From assembly GCA_944323075.1 (NCBI GenBank), contig CALURC010000008.1, forward strand, positions 124,001-188,000: 64,000 nt of DNA, in the 5' to 3' direction. The notes under the pieces are model-generated. The model saw only the letters and a list, made by a program, of their open reading frames with translations. It was not told the origin of the DNA and did not search any database. A program made the translations under genes and the position numbers. Shown piece by piece: positions 36,480 through 44,797 of this stretch (the first letter of the stretch is position 1; the number at the start of each line of letters is the position of its first letter). Source of the stretch: an uncultured Alistipes sp. GTDB lineage: Bacteria; Bacteroidota; Bacteroidia; Bacteroidales; Rikenellaceae.

Positions 36480-37702
36480 TGGACTGGAATGTAGAAAAAA
36501 TACGGGAGGAGTTTCCTGTTCTCTCCCGACAGGTGTACGGAAGGACTCTGGCCTACCTCGACAATGGAGCAACGGCACAGAAACCCCGCTGTGTTATCGA
36601 CACAATCGATCGACTACATCGGGAATTAAATGCCAACGTTCATCGGGGCGCCCACTACATGAGCGAAGTCTGTACGGAGGAGTACGAAGCGGCACGTCGT
36701 GCCGTAGCCGACTTCATCGGAGCCGGTTCAACCCGAGAGATCGTATTTACCGCAGGAGCGACCGCCTCGATCAACACGGTGGCTTACAGCTTCGGAGAGC
36801 GCTTTATCGGAGCGGGAGACAACGTAATCACCACCGAGATGGAGCACCACTCCAACATTGTCCCGTGGCAACTGATCTGCGGACGGAAAGGAGCGGAGCT
36901 TCGGGTTATCCCTTTCGATGACGACGGACGGCTAAAGATCGAAACGCTCGATCAACTGATCGACAACCGGACACGTATTGTCTGCATTACTCAAGCCTCA
37001 AACGTACTGGGCACCTGCCCCGACCTGAAAAAAGTGATCGAAACGGCCCACGCTGCGGGAGTTCCGGTCCTTGTCGACGGATGTCAGGGTGTTGTACACG
37101 GTGGGGTGAACGTACAGGAGTTGGATTGTGACTTCTACGCCTTCTCGGGACACAAATTATATGGGCCGACCGGTATCGGCGTGCTCTACGGCAAGGAGCG
37201 ACTGCTCGAAGAGATGCCTCCGTTCATGGGAGGAGGCGATATGGTCAGAACCGTCTCCTTCTCCGGAACGACCTACGCCGAACTGCCGCTCAAGTTCGAA
37301 GCGGGAACCACCAACTACATCGGAGCCATCGGTCTCGCAGAGGCTATCGGTTTTCTGAACGGCCTCGATCTTCATGCTGCGACAACGTATGAAACCATGT
37401 TGAAGGATTATGCCGAACAACAGCTGGGGGCGATCGACGGTTTACGGATCTACGGAACCCAACCCGACAAGTGCAGCATCGTATCATTCGGAGCAGAGGG
37501 TGTCCATCCCTACGACATCGGAGTCATCCTCGACAAGCTGGGTATCGCCATTAGAACTGGAACCCACTGTGCAGAACCGGTCATGACCCACTATGGGATC
37601 ACCTCGATGGCCCGTGCATCGTTCGCTTTCTACAATACACGCGAAGAAGTGGACCGTCTGGCCAAAGGAGTAAACCGAGCCCTGAACATGCTTCGTGCAT
37701 AA
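36479..37702 (+). CDS. sufS: Cysteine desulfurase SufS
   Basis: PLP enzyme that releases sulfur from cysteine for SufBCD. 407 residues, group II desulfurase. The PLP-binding Lys is in FSGHKLYGPTGIGVLYG near 225, the catalytic Cys in RTGTHCAEPVMTHYG near 364 and the cofactor His in TEMEHHSNIVPW near 122. No sufE or sufU lies in the window, so the sulfur acceptor must be encoded elsewhere. Last clear SUF gene. Confidence 0.96.
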   Translation: MDWNVEKIREEFPVLSRQVYGRTLAYLDNGATAQKPRCVIDTIDRLHRELNANVHRGAHYMSEVCTEEYEAARRAVADFIGAGSTREIVFTAGATASINTVAYSFGERFIGAGDNVITTEMEHHSNIVPWQLICGRKGAELRVIPFDDDGRLKIETLDQLIDNRTRIVCITQASNVLGTCPDLKKVIETAHAAGVPVLVDGCQGVVHGGVNVQELDCDFYAFSGHKLYGPTGIGVLYGKERLLEEMPPFMGGGDMVRTVSFSGTTYAELPLKFEAGTTNYIGAIGLAEAIGFLNGLDLHAATTYETMLKDYAEQQLGAIDGLRIYGTQPDKCSIVSFGAEGVHPYDIGVILDKLGIAIRTGTHCAEPVMTHYGITSMARASFAFYNTREEVDRLAKGVNRALNMLRA

Positions 37703-37738
37703 CTCAAATGATTTTATCCAAACCATCACCCAAACAAC

Positions 37739-38431
37739 ATGGCTTTAATAGTTCTCGAAGGGCTCGACGGAGCCGGAAAATCGACACAAGTCAACAAGTT
37801 GCAGCAGATGTTAGCCTCCTGCGGCATCGGTTATGAATACCTCCACTTTCCCCGTTTCAACGCTCCGGTATACGGAGAGTTGATCGCCCGATTCCTTCGG
37901 GGCGAATTGGGAGAGGTCGGAGCGGTCGATCCCTACATCGTAGCGCTGCTCTATGCCGGCGACCGGGCCGATGCCACCCCAATGATTCGGAACTGGCTGG
38001 ATGCAGGCAAATGCGTCATTCTCGATCGCTATGTATATTCGAATGTGGCTTATCAATGTGCCAAAATTTCGGATCATGAAGAGCAAAAAAAGCTGCGCGA
38101 CTGGATCGTCGATTTAGAGTACGGCTACCACCGGATTCCACGTCCCGATGTCTCGATCTTTTTGGATGTTCCGTTCGATTTCACCCGTCGGAAGTTGGAG
38201 GAGAACCGGCAGGGTGCCGACCGCGAATATCTGCACGGCCGACAGGACATTCACGAAGCCTCCCTGACGCTTCAACAACGTGTCCGCGAAGTCTATCTGG
38301 CCCAAACGACATATGACAAACGGTTTCGGGTGGTTTCATGTGTAGGTCCCGACGAAGGTATGCTTCCTCCTGAAACCATTTTTACGCGTATTATAGCCGA
38401 AATCGAACCTTTTATCCCTTTGAAGAAGTAG
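37739..38431 (+). CDS. tmk: Thymidylate kinase
   Basis: Phosphorylates dTMP to dTDP for DNA synthesis. 230 residues. P-loop EGLDGAGKST is at residues 6-15, the DRYVYSNVAYQ motif near 98 and the LID region is EENRQGADREYLHGR near 158. Somewhat longer than most Tmk (about 205-215). It follows sufS by 36 bp and may be the tail of the SUF transcript, since the first terminator comes after it. Confidence 0.9.
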   Translation: MALIVLEGLDGAGKSTQVNKLQQMLASCGIGYEYLHFPRFNAPVYGELIARFLRGELGEVGAVDPYIVALLYAGDRADATPMIRNWLDAGKCVILDRYVYSNVAYQCAKISDHEEQKKLRDWIVDLEYGYHRIPRPDVSIFLDVPFDFTRRKLEENRQGADREYLHGRQDIHEASLTLQQRVREVYLAQTTYDKRFRVVSCVGPDEGMLPPETIFTRIIAEIEPFIPLKK

Positions 38432-38471
38432 ACCGGACATTTTTGGGGATACAAAATAATTACAGGTCCTT

Positions 38472-38515
38472 AAAACAGGATAATACCTTATCGGATATTA
38501 TCCTGTTTTCTTTTT
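38472..38515 (+). terminator. Terminator after tmk
   Basis: AAAACAGGATAATA (38472-38485) pairs with TATTATCCTGTTTT (38496-38509), followed by CTTTTT. Confidence 0.85.
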
Positions 38516-38679
38516 CCTGATCTTTCTTATTTTCCTAACACTATAAAAAAACCAATAGAAATTTCTTTGGCCGTTTCAAATCGTTTTTGCCGATAAAATG
38601 TCAATAAAATCATTTCATTCCCCTGCCGCCGAAACAGTCTTATTCCGATCTTTGTAATATAATCAAAAATATACCGACC

Positions 38680-39036
38680 GTGAATTTAAGTGTCATAGAG
38701 TTAGAAGAGATGGAATTCCGTGCCTTTCACGGCTGCTACCCGCTCGAAAGAATCGTTGGTAACCGTTTTTTGGTAAACGTTACGATTACAGCAGACCTGT
38801 CGCTGCCAGCCGCCAGCGATGATGTGAACGACACGATCAACTACCTATCCGTTTACGAAACCGTCCGCGACGAAATGAAAGTCGAATCACACATACTGGA
38901 ACACGTGGCTCAAAGAATCATCGACGCAATATACCGTCGATTCCCCCAAAGCCAACATGTTCGGGTAAAAATCTCCAAAATGGCTCCCCCTCTCGGAGGA
39001 AAAATAAAGAAGGTCTCGGTAACCTCTGAGAGATAG
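38680..39036 (+). CDS. folB: Dihydroneopterin aldolase
   Basis: Cleaves dihydroneopterin to hydroxymethyl-dihydropterin in folate synthesis. 118 residues starting at GTG (no suitable ATG precedes FRAFHGCYPLER). FolB motifs: the FRAFHG segment near 13, the TINYLSVYETV segment near 51 and a C-terminal KISKMAPPLGGKIKKVSV with the catalytic Lys. A near-consensus GATCTTTG lies 25 bp upstream. Confidence 0.93.
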   Translation: MNLSVIELEEMEFRAFHGCYPLERIVGNRFLVNVTITADLSLPAASDDVNDTINYLSVYETVRDEMKVESHILEHVAQRIIDAIYRRFPQSQHVRVKISKMAPPLGGKIKKVSVTSER

Positions 39037-39088
39037 CCATTTGCATAAAAGTGTTAATAAAATATTAATAAGATTCACAGGCACCTCT

Positions 39089-39118
39089 TTTGCAAAAGAA
39101 GAAGAGTTCGTAATCTTG
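39089..39118 (+). promoter_or_regulatory. Probable nrdJ promoter
   Basis: TTTG (39089-39092), 18-bp spacer, TAATCTTG (39111-39118, one mismatch). A small hairpin GCTCG/CGAGC (39133-39149) lies in the leader. I do not see a cobalamin riboswitch. Confidence 0.5.
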
Positions 39119-39188
39119 TAATGAAATTTTGAGCTCGCTTTTTTCGAGCCGAAAATGAATCGAGGAATATAAGAGGAGTTGCAAAATC

Positions 39189-41771
39189 ATGGCAGAACAA
39201 CAACAAAACAACGAGACGAAAACCATGACCGTCTATCAGTACAACGAAGCGGTAGAAGAGGCGAAGAAATATTTCAAAGGAGATGACCTCGCCGCAACAG
39301 TATGGGTAAGCAAATATGCCCTGAAAGATTCAAGAGGAAATCTTTACGAAAAATCCCCTGAACAGATGCACCGACGCATCGCTTCGGAAATCGAACGGAT
39401 TGAAAAACGATATCCCAATCCGATGAATGCAGATCAGGTTTACGACTTGCTGAAAGGATTCCGCTATCTGATTCCTCAAGGCGGGCCGATGACAGGTATC
39501 GGAAACAACTTGCAAATCGCCTCGCTTTCGAACTGTTTTGTAATCGGACACCGCCATCCAGCAGACTCCTACGGAGGAATTATTCGCATCGATGAAGAAC
39601 AGGTTCAACTCATGAAACGCCGTGGAGGTGTGGGACATGACCTCTCCCATATCCGCCCGACCGGAAGTCCCGTGCTAAACAGCGCTCTGACCTCGACAGG
39701 AATCGTTCCGTTCATGGAGCGGTACTCCAACTCGACCCGTGAAGTGGCACAAGACGGTCGCCGTGGCGCTCTGATGCTCTCCCTCTCGATCAAACATCCC
39801 GATGCAGAGAATTTTATCGATGCAAAGGTCGAAACCGGAAAGGTAACCGGAGCCAATGTCTCGATAAAGATCGATGACGAGTTCATGCAAACCGTCATAA
39901 AAGGAGGTAAATACCACCAACAATTCCCGATCGATTCAAAAAATCCATTATACGAAAAGGAGATCGATGCCAAAGCCTTATGGGATAAGATTGTTCACAA
40001 CGCATGGAAATCGGCCGAACCCGGAATCTTGTTCTGGGATACTGTCCTGCGGGAATCCATTCCAGATTGCTATGCCGACTTGGGATTCCGAACCGTATCG
40101 ACCAACCCGTGCGGTGAGATTCCGCTCTGTCCATACGACAGCTGCCGACTGTTGGCCATCAATCTCTACGGATACGTTGACAAACCGTTTACGGCGGAAG
40201 CTTCGTTCAATTTCGACAAATTTAAAAAACATGTTGCCGCAGCCATGCGGATGATGGATGACATCATCGATCTTGAACTTGAAAAAATCGACGCAATCAT
40301 CAAAAAAATCGAAGGGGATCCCGAAGATGCAGATATCCGTCGTGTGGAATTAGAGCTGTGGGAAAAAATCAAGGAAAAGGCGATACAAGGCCGTCGTACA
40401 GGACTCGGTATCACAGCAGAAGGTGACATGCTGGCCGCATTGGGTTACCGTTACGGAACTGACGAAGCGATCGATTTTGCCGTAAAAATTCAAAAAACGT
40501 TGGCAGTGGAAGCCTACCGCGCCTCTGTCGAAATGGCTAAAGAACGCGGTGCTTTCTTGATTTACGACGCCGAACGTGAAAAAAATAACCCGATGATCGG
40601 ACGTATCCGTGAAGCCGATCCCGCTTTGTACGATGAAATGGTTCAATATGGCCGGAGAAATATCGCTATCCTGACTATCGCGCCTACCGGTACGACCAGC
40701 TTGATGTCCCAAACGACATCGGGTATCGAACCTGTATTCCGACCGGTGTATACCCGTCGCAGAAAGGTAAATCCGAACGATAAAGATGTGAAAGTCACAT
40801 TTGTCGACGAAGTGGGCGATTCATGGGAAGAATACAACGTATTCCACCACAAATTCCTCGTTTGGCTCGAAGTCAATGGCTACAATCTCGACGAAGTGAA
40901 AAACATGTCGCAAACCGAGATAGATGCTTTGGTTGCCAAATCACCCTACTATAAAGCAACAGCAAACGATATCGACTGGGTCAACAAGGTAAAGATGCAG
41001 GGAGCCATTCAGAAGTGGGTGGATCACTCGATCTCGGTTACGGTCAACCTTCCGAACTCCATCTCTGAGGAGATGGTCGGAAAGGTTTATCTGACCGCCT
41101 GGGAGTACGGATGCAAAGGCGTCACAGTCTACAGAGACGGATCTCGTGACGGCGTATTGGTCGAAAAGAAAAAGAAAAAAAAGAGTAAGGCTGAAGAAGA
41201 GGCACCCCTGAATGCCGAAGGCTACCGTCCTCCATTAAAACGCCCGATCGAATTGGCGGCTGACATCGTCCGATTCAAAAACGGTGACGAAGATTGGATA
41301 GCATTCGTCGGTATCTATAATGATCGCCCATACGAGATCTTCACTGGGAAAATCGAAGAGGATGCCATGTTTATTCCTAAAAAGATCAAAAAAGGTGTAA
41401 TCCTCAAGGTGAAGGAACCGGATGGAACGAAACGTTACGACTTCCAATACAAGGATAAATATGGATATACGAACACGATAGGAGGAATCTCGAGATTGTT
41501 CAACAAAGAGTTCTGGAACTATGCTAAGTTGATTTCAGGTGTGTTGCGCAACGGTATGCCGATTCTGGACGTAGTTACGCTGATCGAATCGCTCCGTTTG
41601 GACAGCGAAAGCATCAATACGTGGAAAACCGGTGTTGCCCGTGCTTTGAAACAATATATCGCCAACGGAACAAAATCCAAAGAGAAATGTCCGAATTGCG
41701 GACAGGAGACTTTGGTCTACCAAAACAGCTGTCCGGTATGTATGAGCTGCGGCTATTCCAAGTGTGGATAG
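39189..41771 (+). CDS. nrdJ: Adenosylcobalamin-dependent ribonucleotide reductase (class II)
   Basis: Reduces ribonucleotides to deoxyribonucleotides using B12, independent of oxygen. 860 residues. Motifs: SLSNCFVIGHRHPADSYGG near 110 (substrate-side Cys), FRTVSTNPCGEIPL near 300 (radical-relay NPCGE) and TIAPTGTTSLMSQTTSGIEP near 500. The C-terminal Cys-rich CPNCGQETLVYQNSCPVC...CGYSKCG is a reductive/zinc tail. No N-terminal ATP-cone is evident. It depends on cobalamin supply from elsewhere. The DUF3467 gene downstream is separated by two hairpins. Confidence 0.96.
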   Translation: MAEQQQNNETKTMTVYQYNEAVEEAKKYFKGDDLAATVWVSKYALKDSRGNLYEKSPEQMHRRIASEIERIEKRYPNPMNADQVYDLLKGFRYLIPQGGPMTGIGNNLQIASLSNCFVIGHRHPADSYGGIIRIDEEQVQLMKRRGGVGHDLSHIRPTGSPVLNSALTSTGIVPFMERYSNSTREVAQDGRRGALMLSLSIKHPDAENFIDAKVETGKVTGANVSIKIDDEFMQTVIKGGKYHQQFPIDSKNPLYEKEIDAKALWDKIVHNAWKSAEPGILFWDTVLRESIPDCYADLGFRTVSTNPCGEIPLCPYDSCRLLAINLYGYVDKPFTAEASFNFDKFKKHVAAAMRMMDDIIDLELEKIDAIIKKIEGDPEDADIRRVELELWEKIKEKAIQGRRTGLGITAEGDMLAALGYRYGTDEAIDFAVKIQKTLAVEAYRASVEMAKERGAFLIYDAEREKNNPMIGRIREADPALYDEMVQYGRRNIAILTIAPTGTTSLMSQTTSGIEPVFRPVYTRRRKVNPNDKDVKVTFVDEVGDSWEEYNVFHHKFLVWLEVNGYNLDEVKNMSQTEIDALVAKSPYYKATANDIDWVNKVKMQGAIQKWVDHSISVTVNLPNSISEEMVGKVYLTAWEYGCKGVTVYRDGSRDGVLVEKKKKKKSKAEEEAPLNAEGYRPPLKRPIELAADIVRFKNGDEDWIAFVGIYNDRPYEIFTGKIEEDAMFIPKKIKKGVILKVKEPDGTKRYDFQYKDKYGYTNTIGGISRLFNKEFWNYAKLISGVLRNGMPILDVVTLIESLRLDSESINTWKTGVARALKQYIANGTKSKEKCPNCGQETLVYQNSCPVCMSCGYSKCG

Positions 41772-41783
41772 CCCCCGACAGAC

Positions 41784-41862
41784 CGGGAAAAGCAACTGTT
41801 TCCCCGCAGGTTTGGGAAGCGACGGAGTCCGATTCATAAATTTTTCCGTCCTTCCCGAAACC
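41784..41862 (+). other. Two tandem stem-loops between nrdJ and the DUF3467 gene
   Basis: CGGGAAA (41784-41790) pairs with TTTCCCCG (41799-41806, one bulge). GGTTTGGGAAGCGACGGA (41809-41826) pairs with TCCGTCCTTCCCGAAACC (41845-41862) with two bulges. There is no T-run after either, so a simple terminator is unlikely; an mRNA-stabilising or processing structure fits better. Confidence 0.5.
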
Positions 41863-41901
41863 GGAGGGAAAATCCACAAGAACCTAATTTAATCCGGTAC
41901 A

Positions 41902-42225
41902 ATGATTAAAACCGATTTTACAAAAGATAAGGAGCTAAACCTCGAACTGGATGATACTGTCGCAGAAGGCGAATACTCCAATTTAGTAGTCATTTCGCAC
42001 TCTACTTCCGAATTCGTTCTGGATTTCGTACGGCTGATGCCCGGTGTGTCGAAAGCGCGCGTAAAGAGCCGCATCGTACTCGCTCCGGAACACGCCAAAC
42101 GCCTGCTCCTCTCCCTGCAAGAGAATATCGAACGATACGAAGCCTTGATCGGTAAGATACAGCTTCCTACTCTGCCGTCGGACGAGGCAAATCTTGCAAT
42201 GAATTTTCTCGCAGGAGAAGCGTAA
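41902..42225 (+). CDS. DUF3467 domain protein
   Basis: A 107-residue soluble protein matching the DUF3467 pattern: YSNLVVISHSTSEFVLDFVR, then MPGVSKARVKSRIVLAPEHAKRLL and a C-terminal amphipathic helix. The function is unknown. It is acidic at the N-terminus. It lies 130 bp after nrdJ on the same strand. Confidence 0.88.
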   Translation: MIKTDFTKDKELNLELDDTVAEGEYSNLVVISHSTSEFVLDFVRLMPGVSKARVKSRIVLAPEHAKRLLLSLQENIERYEALIGKIQLPTLPSDEANLAMNFLAGEA

Positions 42226-42293
42226 AAAGAATACATAATCCCCATCTCACCGGGATGGTTACACGGTCTTCTCAACTTACGGTGTCTGTTGAC

Positions 42294-43298
42294 TTAAAAC
42301 AGGGTCGTTTGCTGCGTTGGAGGGACCAATCCGAGGTGTGAATAGGCCAATTCGGTAACTTCGCGTCCGCGGGGTGTTCTCTTTAAAAAACCTTCCTTAA
42401 TCAGGAACGGCTCATAGACCTCTTCGATCGTACCCGCATCTTCACTTACTGCCGTTGCAATCGTACCCAACCCGACAGGCCCACCGCCAAATTTGTCGAT
42501 GATTGTTGTCAGAATCTTATTGTCCATCCGGTCGAGTCCACGCGAGTCGATATTAAGCGCATCAAGAGCATAACGCGTAATCTTCACGTCGATCCGTCCA
42601 CCGCCTTTGACCATTGCAAAATCACGCACCCGACGCAATAGGGCATTCGCAATTCGCGGCGTACCTCGACTCCGTAAAGCTACTTCATGAGCCGCATCGT
42701 CATCAATCGGAACCTGAAGTATCGATGCCGAACGCTTTACAATCTTACTCAAGACTTTGCTGTCGTAATACTCCAAATGGCATTGAATACCAAAACGCGC
42801 CCGTAGTGGACTGGTCAGTAAACCGCTACGTGTTGTTGCTCCAATCAGTGTAAAAGGATTCAACTCGATCTGAATCGACCGGGCACTCGGCCCTTTATCG
42901 AGCATGATATCAATCTTATAGTCCTCCATTGCCGAATAGAGATACTCTTCGACAATCGGGCTCAACCGGTGAATCTCATCGATAAAGAGCACATCACCGC
43001 TCTCGAGATTGGTCAATAGTCCGGCCAGATCGCCCGGTTTATCGAGCACCGGTCCCGAAGTCATCTTCAGGGTGGCCCCCATCTCGTTGCTGATGATATT
43101 GGCAAGGGTTGTTTTCCCGAGACCGGGAGGGCCGTGCAACAAGACGTGATCGAGCGCCTCTCCCCGCATCAAAGCCGCTTTGATGAAAACCGTCAGGTTA
43201 TCGATAATCTTATCCTGTCCGCTGAACGTTTTCAGATCCTGCGGACGGATCTTATTCTCGAAGTCCAAATCGGTCTCTATATTCCGGATGTCTTTCAT
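42294..43298 (-). CDS. ruvB: Holliday junction branch migration ATPase RuvB
   Basis: AAA+ motor that drives Holliday junction branch migration with RuvA. 334 residues. Walker [13 protein letters not shown] is near 54, Walker [12 protein letters not shown] near 102, sensor 1 [11 protein letters not shown] near 152 and a C-terminal winged helix with [13 protein letters not shown]. Neither ruvA nor ruvC is adjacent. A consensus -7 box lies directly upstream. Confidence 0.97.
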   Translation of the reverse strand: MKDIRNIETDLDFENKIRPQDLKTFSGQDKIIDNLTVFIKAALMRGEALDHVLLHGPPGLGKTTLANIISNEMGATLKMTSGPVLDKPGDLAGLLTNLESGDVLFIDEIHRLSPIVEEYLYSAMEDYKIDIMLDKGPSARSIQIELNPFTLIGATTRSGLLTSPLRARFGIQCHLEYYDSKVLSKIVKRSASILQVPIDDDAAHEVALRSRGTPRIANALLRRVRDFAMVKGGGRIDVKITRYALDALNIDSRGLDRMDNKILTTIIDKFGGGPVGLGTIATAVSEDAGTIEEVYEPFLIKEGFLKRTPRGREVTELAYSHLGLVPPTQQTTLF

Positions 43299-43318
43299 CG
43301 ATGTCGGTTCTTACCCGA

Positions 43319-43326
43319 CAAAAATA
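43319..43326 (-). promoter_or_regulatory. -7 box of the ruvB promoter
   Basis: TATTTTTG on the minus strand, 20 bp before the ruvB start, in the ubiX-ruvB gap. Confidence 0.5.
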
Positions 43327-43347
43327 AGAATTATTTGCGAAAGCGCA

Positions 43348-43917
43348 CTAACGAATTCCGTTCCACTCGTAACGGGGCGTATCAATGTCCAAGAGGGAAA
43401 GAATCCGTTCGACGATCGTCATACACAAAGACTCTATATCGACCGGACAGGAATAAAACGAAGGTGCAGCGGGGCAAACGATTGCTCCTGCCTCAGAAAG
43501 ACGCACAAGGTTCTGCAGATGAATCGTACTCATCGGAGCCTCACGAGGAACCAGAATCAGCCTTCTCCGCTCTTTGAGCATCACGTCCGCCGCGCGACAA
43601 ATCAGGTTATCCGAAGTTCCCGCCGCTATTCTGCCTGCCGTTCCCATCGAACAGGGCACCACAACCATCGCATCGTAACGGGCCGAACCGGAAGCCGGCG
43701 CCGCAAACATCTCTCCGCAATCGTACCGTGTAAAACGTGGATTGCGCATCCAATCGTCCGAATCCTCAAATATCGCGACCTGCGATCCATTCTCTGAAAC
43801 GATAAGTGCAATCTCTCCAATGGATTCGATCCGGCTCAGATACTCACACAACAGCCGGGCGTAAATCGAACCGCTCGCTCCGGTTACTGCGACGATCAAT
43901 TTCTTCTTTCTATCCAT
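43348..43917 (-). CDS. ubiX: Flavin prenyltransferase UbiX family
   Basis: Makes prenylated FMN, the cofactor of UbiD-type decarboxylases. 189 residues from MDRKKKLIVAVTGASGSIYA; the longer frame overlaps the deacetylase gene. Conserved TGASGSIYARLL near 10, VVVPCSMGTAGRIAAGTSDN near 85 and LVPREAPMSTIHLQNL near 120 are present. No ubiD is adjacent. It starts 2 bp after the deacetylase gene, indicating coupling. Confidence 0.94.
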   Translation of the reverse strand: MDRKKKLIVAVTGASGSIYARLLCEYLSRIESIGEIALIVSENGSQVAIFEDSDDWMRNPRFTRYDCGEMFAAPASGSARYDAMVVVPCSMGTAGRIAAGTSDNLICRAADVMLKERRRLILVPREAPMSTIHLQNLVRLSEAGAIVCPAAPSFYSCPVDIESLCMTIVERILSLLDIDTPRYEWNGIR

Positions 43918-43919
43918 AG

Positions 43920-44528
43920 CTATAACTCGATAATCGAACACTTCAATTCATTATCCCGAAGATACTGAAGCGTCCGTGGCAGGGCATAACGCAAATTACG
44001 AAAAGACTTTACCGAGTCGTGGAAAACGACGATCGACCCTCCGCGCACATAGCGGGTCACATTATGCAGACACTGACGGGGCGATACCCACGGACTGTAA
44101 TCCCGGCTCAGCACATCCCACATGATCAGATTGTAACGTTCACTCAAACGTCGTGCCTGAGAGGGCGTAATCCGTGCATACGGCGGACGAAAAAGATCGG
44201 TATGCAATATATCGTTGGCAAAGTCCACATCCTCGATGTAGCGTTCGAGACTCATGCTCCATCCTTTCTGATGACTATATGTATGATTTCCGATGGCATG
44301 TCCACCATCAACGATCATGCGAAAAAGATGTGGATACTGTTCGGCATTCTTCCCCAGACAAAAGAAAGTGGCTTTTGCATCGTATTCAGCCAATCGATCA
44401 AGAATCCACTCCGTAATACCTGGCGTCGGACCATCGTCAAAAGTCAGATAGACTTGATCTGTCTCGGGCATCGACCAAATCATCGAAGGAAAGAGACGAC
44501 GTATGAATTTCGGCGGTTGTAAGCGCAT
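43920..44528 (-). CDS. Polysaccharide deacetylase family protein (NodB-like)
   Basis: A 202-residue carbohydrate esterase 4 enzyme. The catalytic Asp pair is in YLTFDDGPTPGITEW near 30, the metal-binding His pair in GHAIGNHTYSHQKGW near 77, and LFRPPYARITPSQARRL near 113 supplies the substrate groove. No signal peptide is obvious; the N-terminus is short and mildly hydrophobic, so location is uncertain. The substrate may be peptidoglycan GlcNAc/MurNAc or another acetylated glycan. Confidence 0.92.
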   Translation of the reverse strand: MRLQPPKFIRRLFPSMIWSMPETDQVYLTFDDGPTPGITEWILDRLAEYDAKATFFCLGKNAEQYPHLFRMIVDGGHAIGNHTYSHQKGWSMSLERYIEDVDFANDILHTDLFRPPYARITPSQARRLSERYNLIMWDVLSRDYSPWVSPRQCLHNVTRYVRGGSIVVFHDSVKSFRNLRYALPRTLQYLRDNELKCSIIEL

Positions 44529-44589
44529 AATCTACAAAATCCGACTGGGAAGCAATCCTGCCGGACAAATTTTGATTTCGAATTCGCGA

Positions 44590-44621
44590 CAAAGGTAGAT
44601 GTTTTTACCCCAAATGTCAAA
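44590..44621 (-). promoter_or_regulatory. Promoter of the deacetylase-ubiX(-ruvB) group
   Basis: On the minus strand TTTG (44618-44621), 20-bp spacer, TACCTTTG (44590-44597): full consensus. Confidence 0.65.
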
Positions 44622-44797
44622 TCGGTAACGGCAAAGTGTTTGCAGTCGACATATAACGCAAAAAGATCTCCAACAAAAGCTGAATGACATTTTTCATTTC
44701 GGATAAAAAAAGTTAATTTCGATCGATAATTTTTACTCCGATACAACCGTTATCGAATAAAAATCATCTGTACGGACAACCAAACTCCCCGAACACT

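Noticed and set aside
39037-39188. Cobalamin riboswitch upstream of nrdJ
   Set aside because: The leader is too short and shows only a small hairpin, with no recognisable B12-box.
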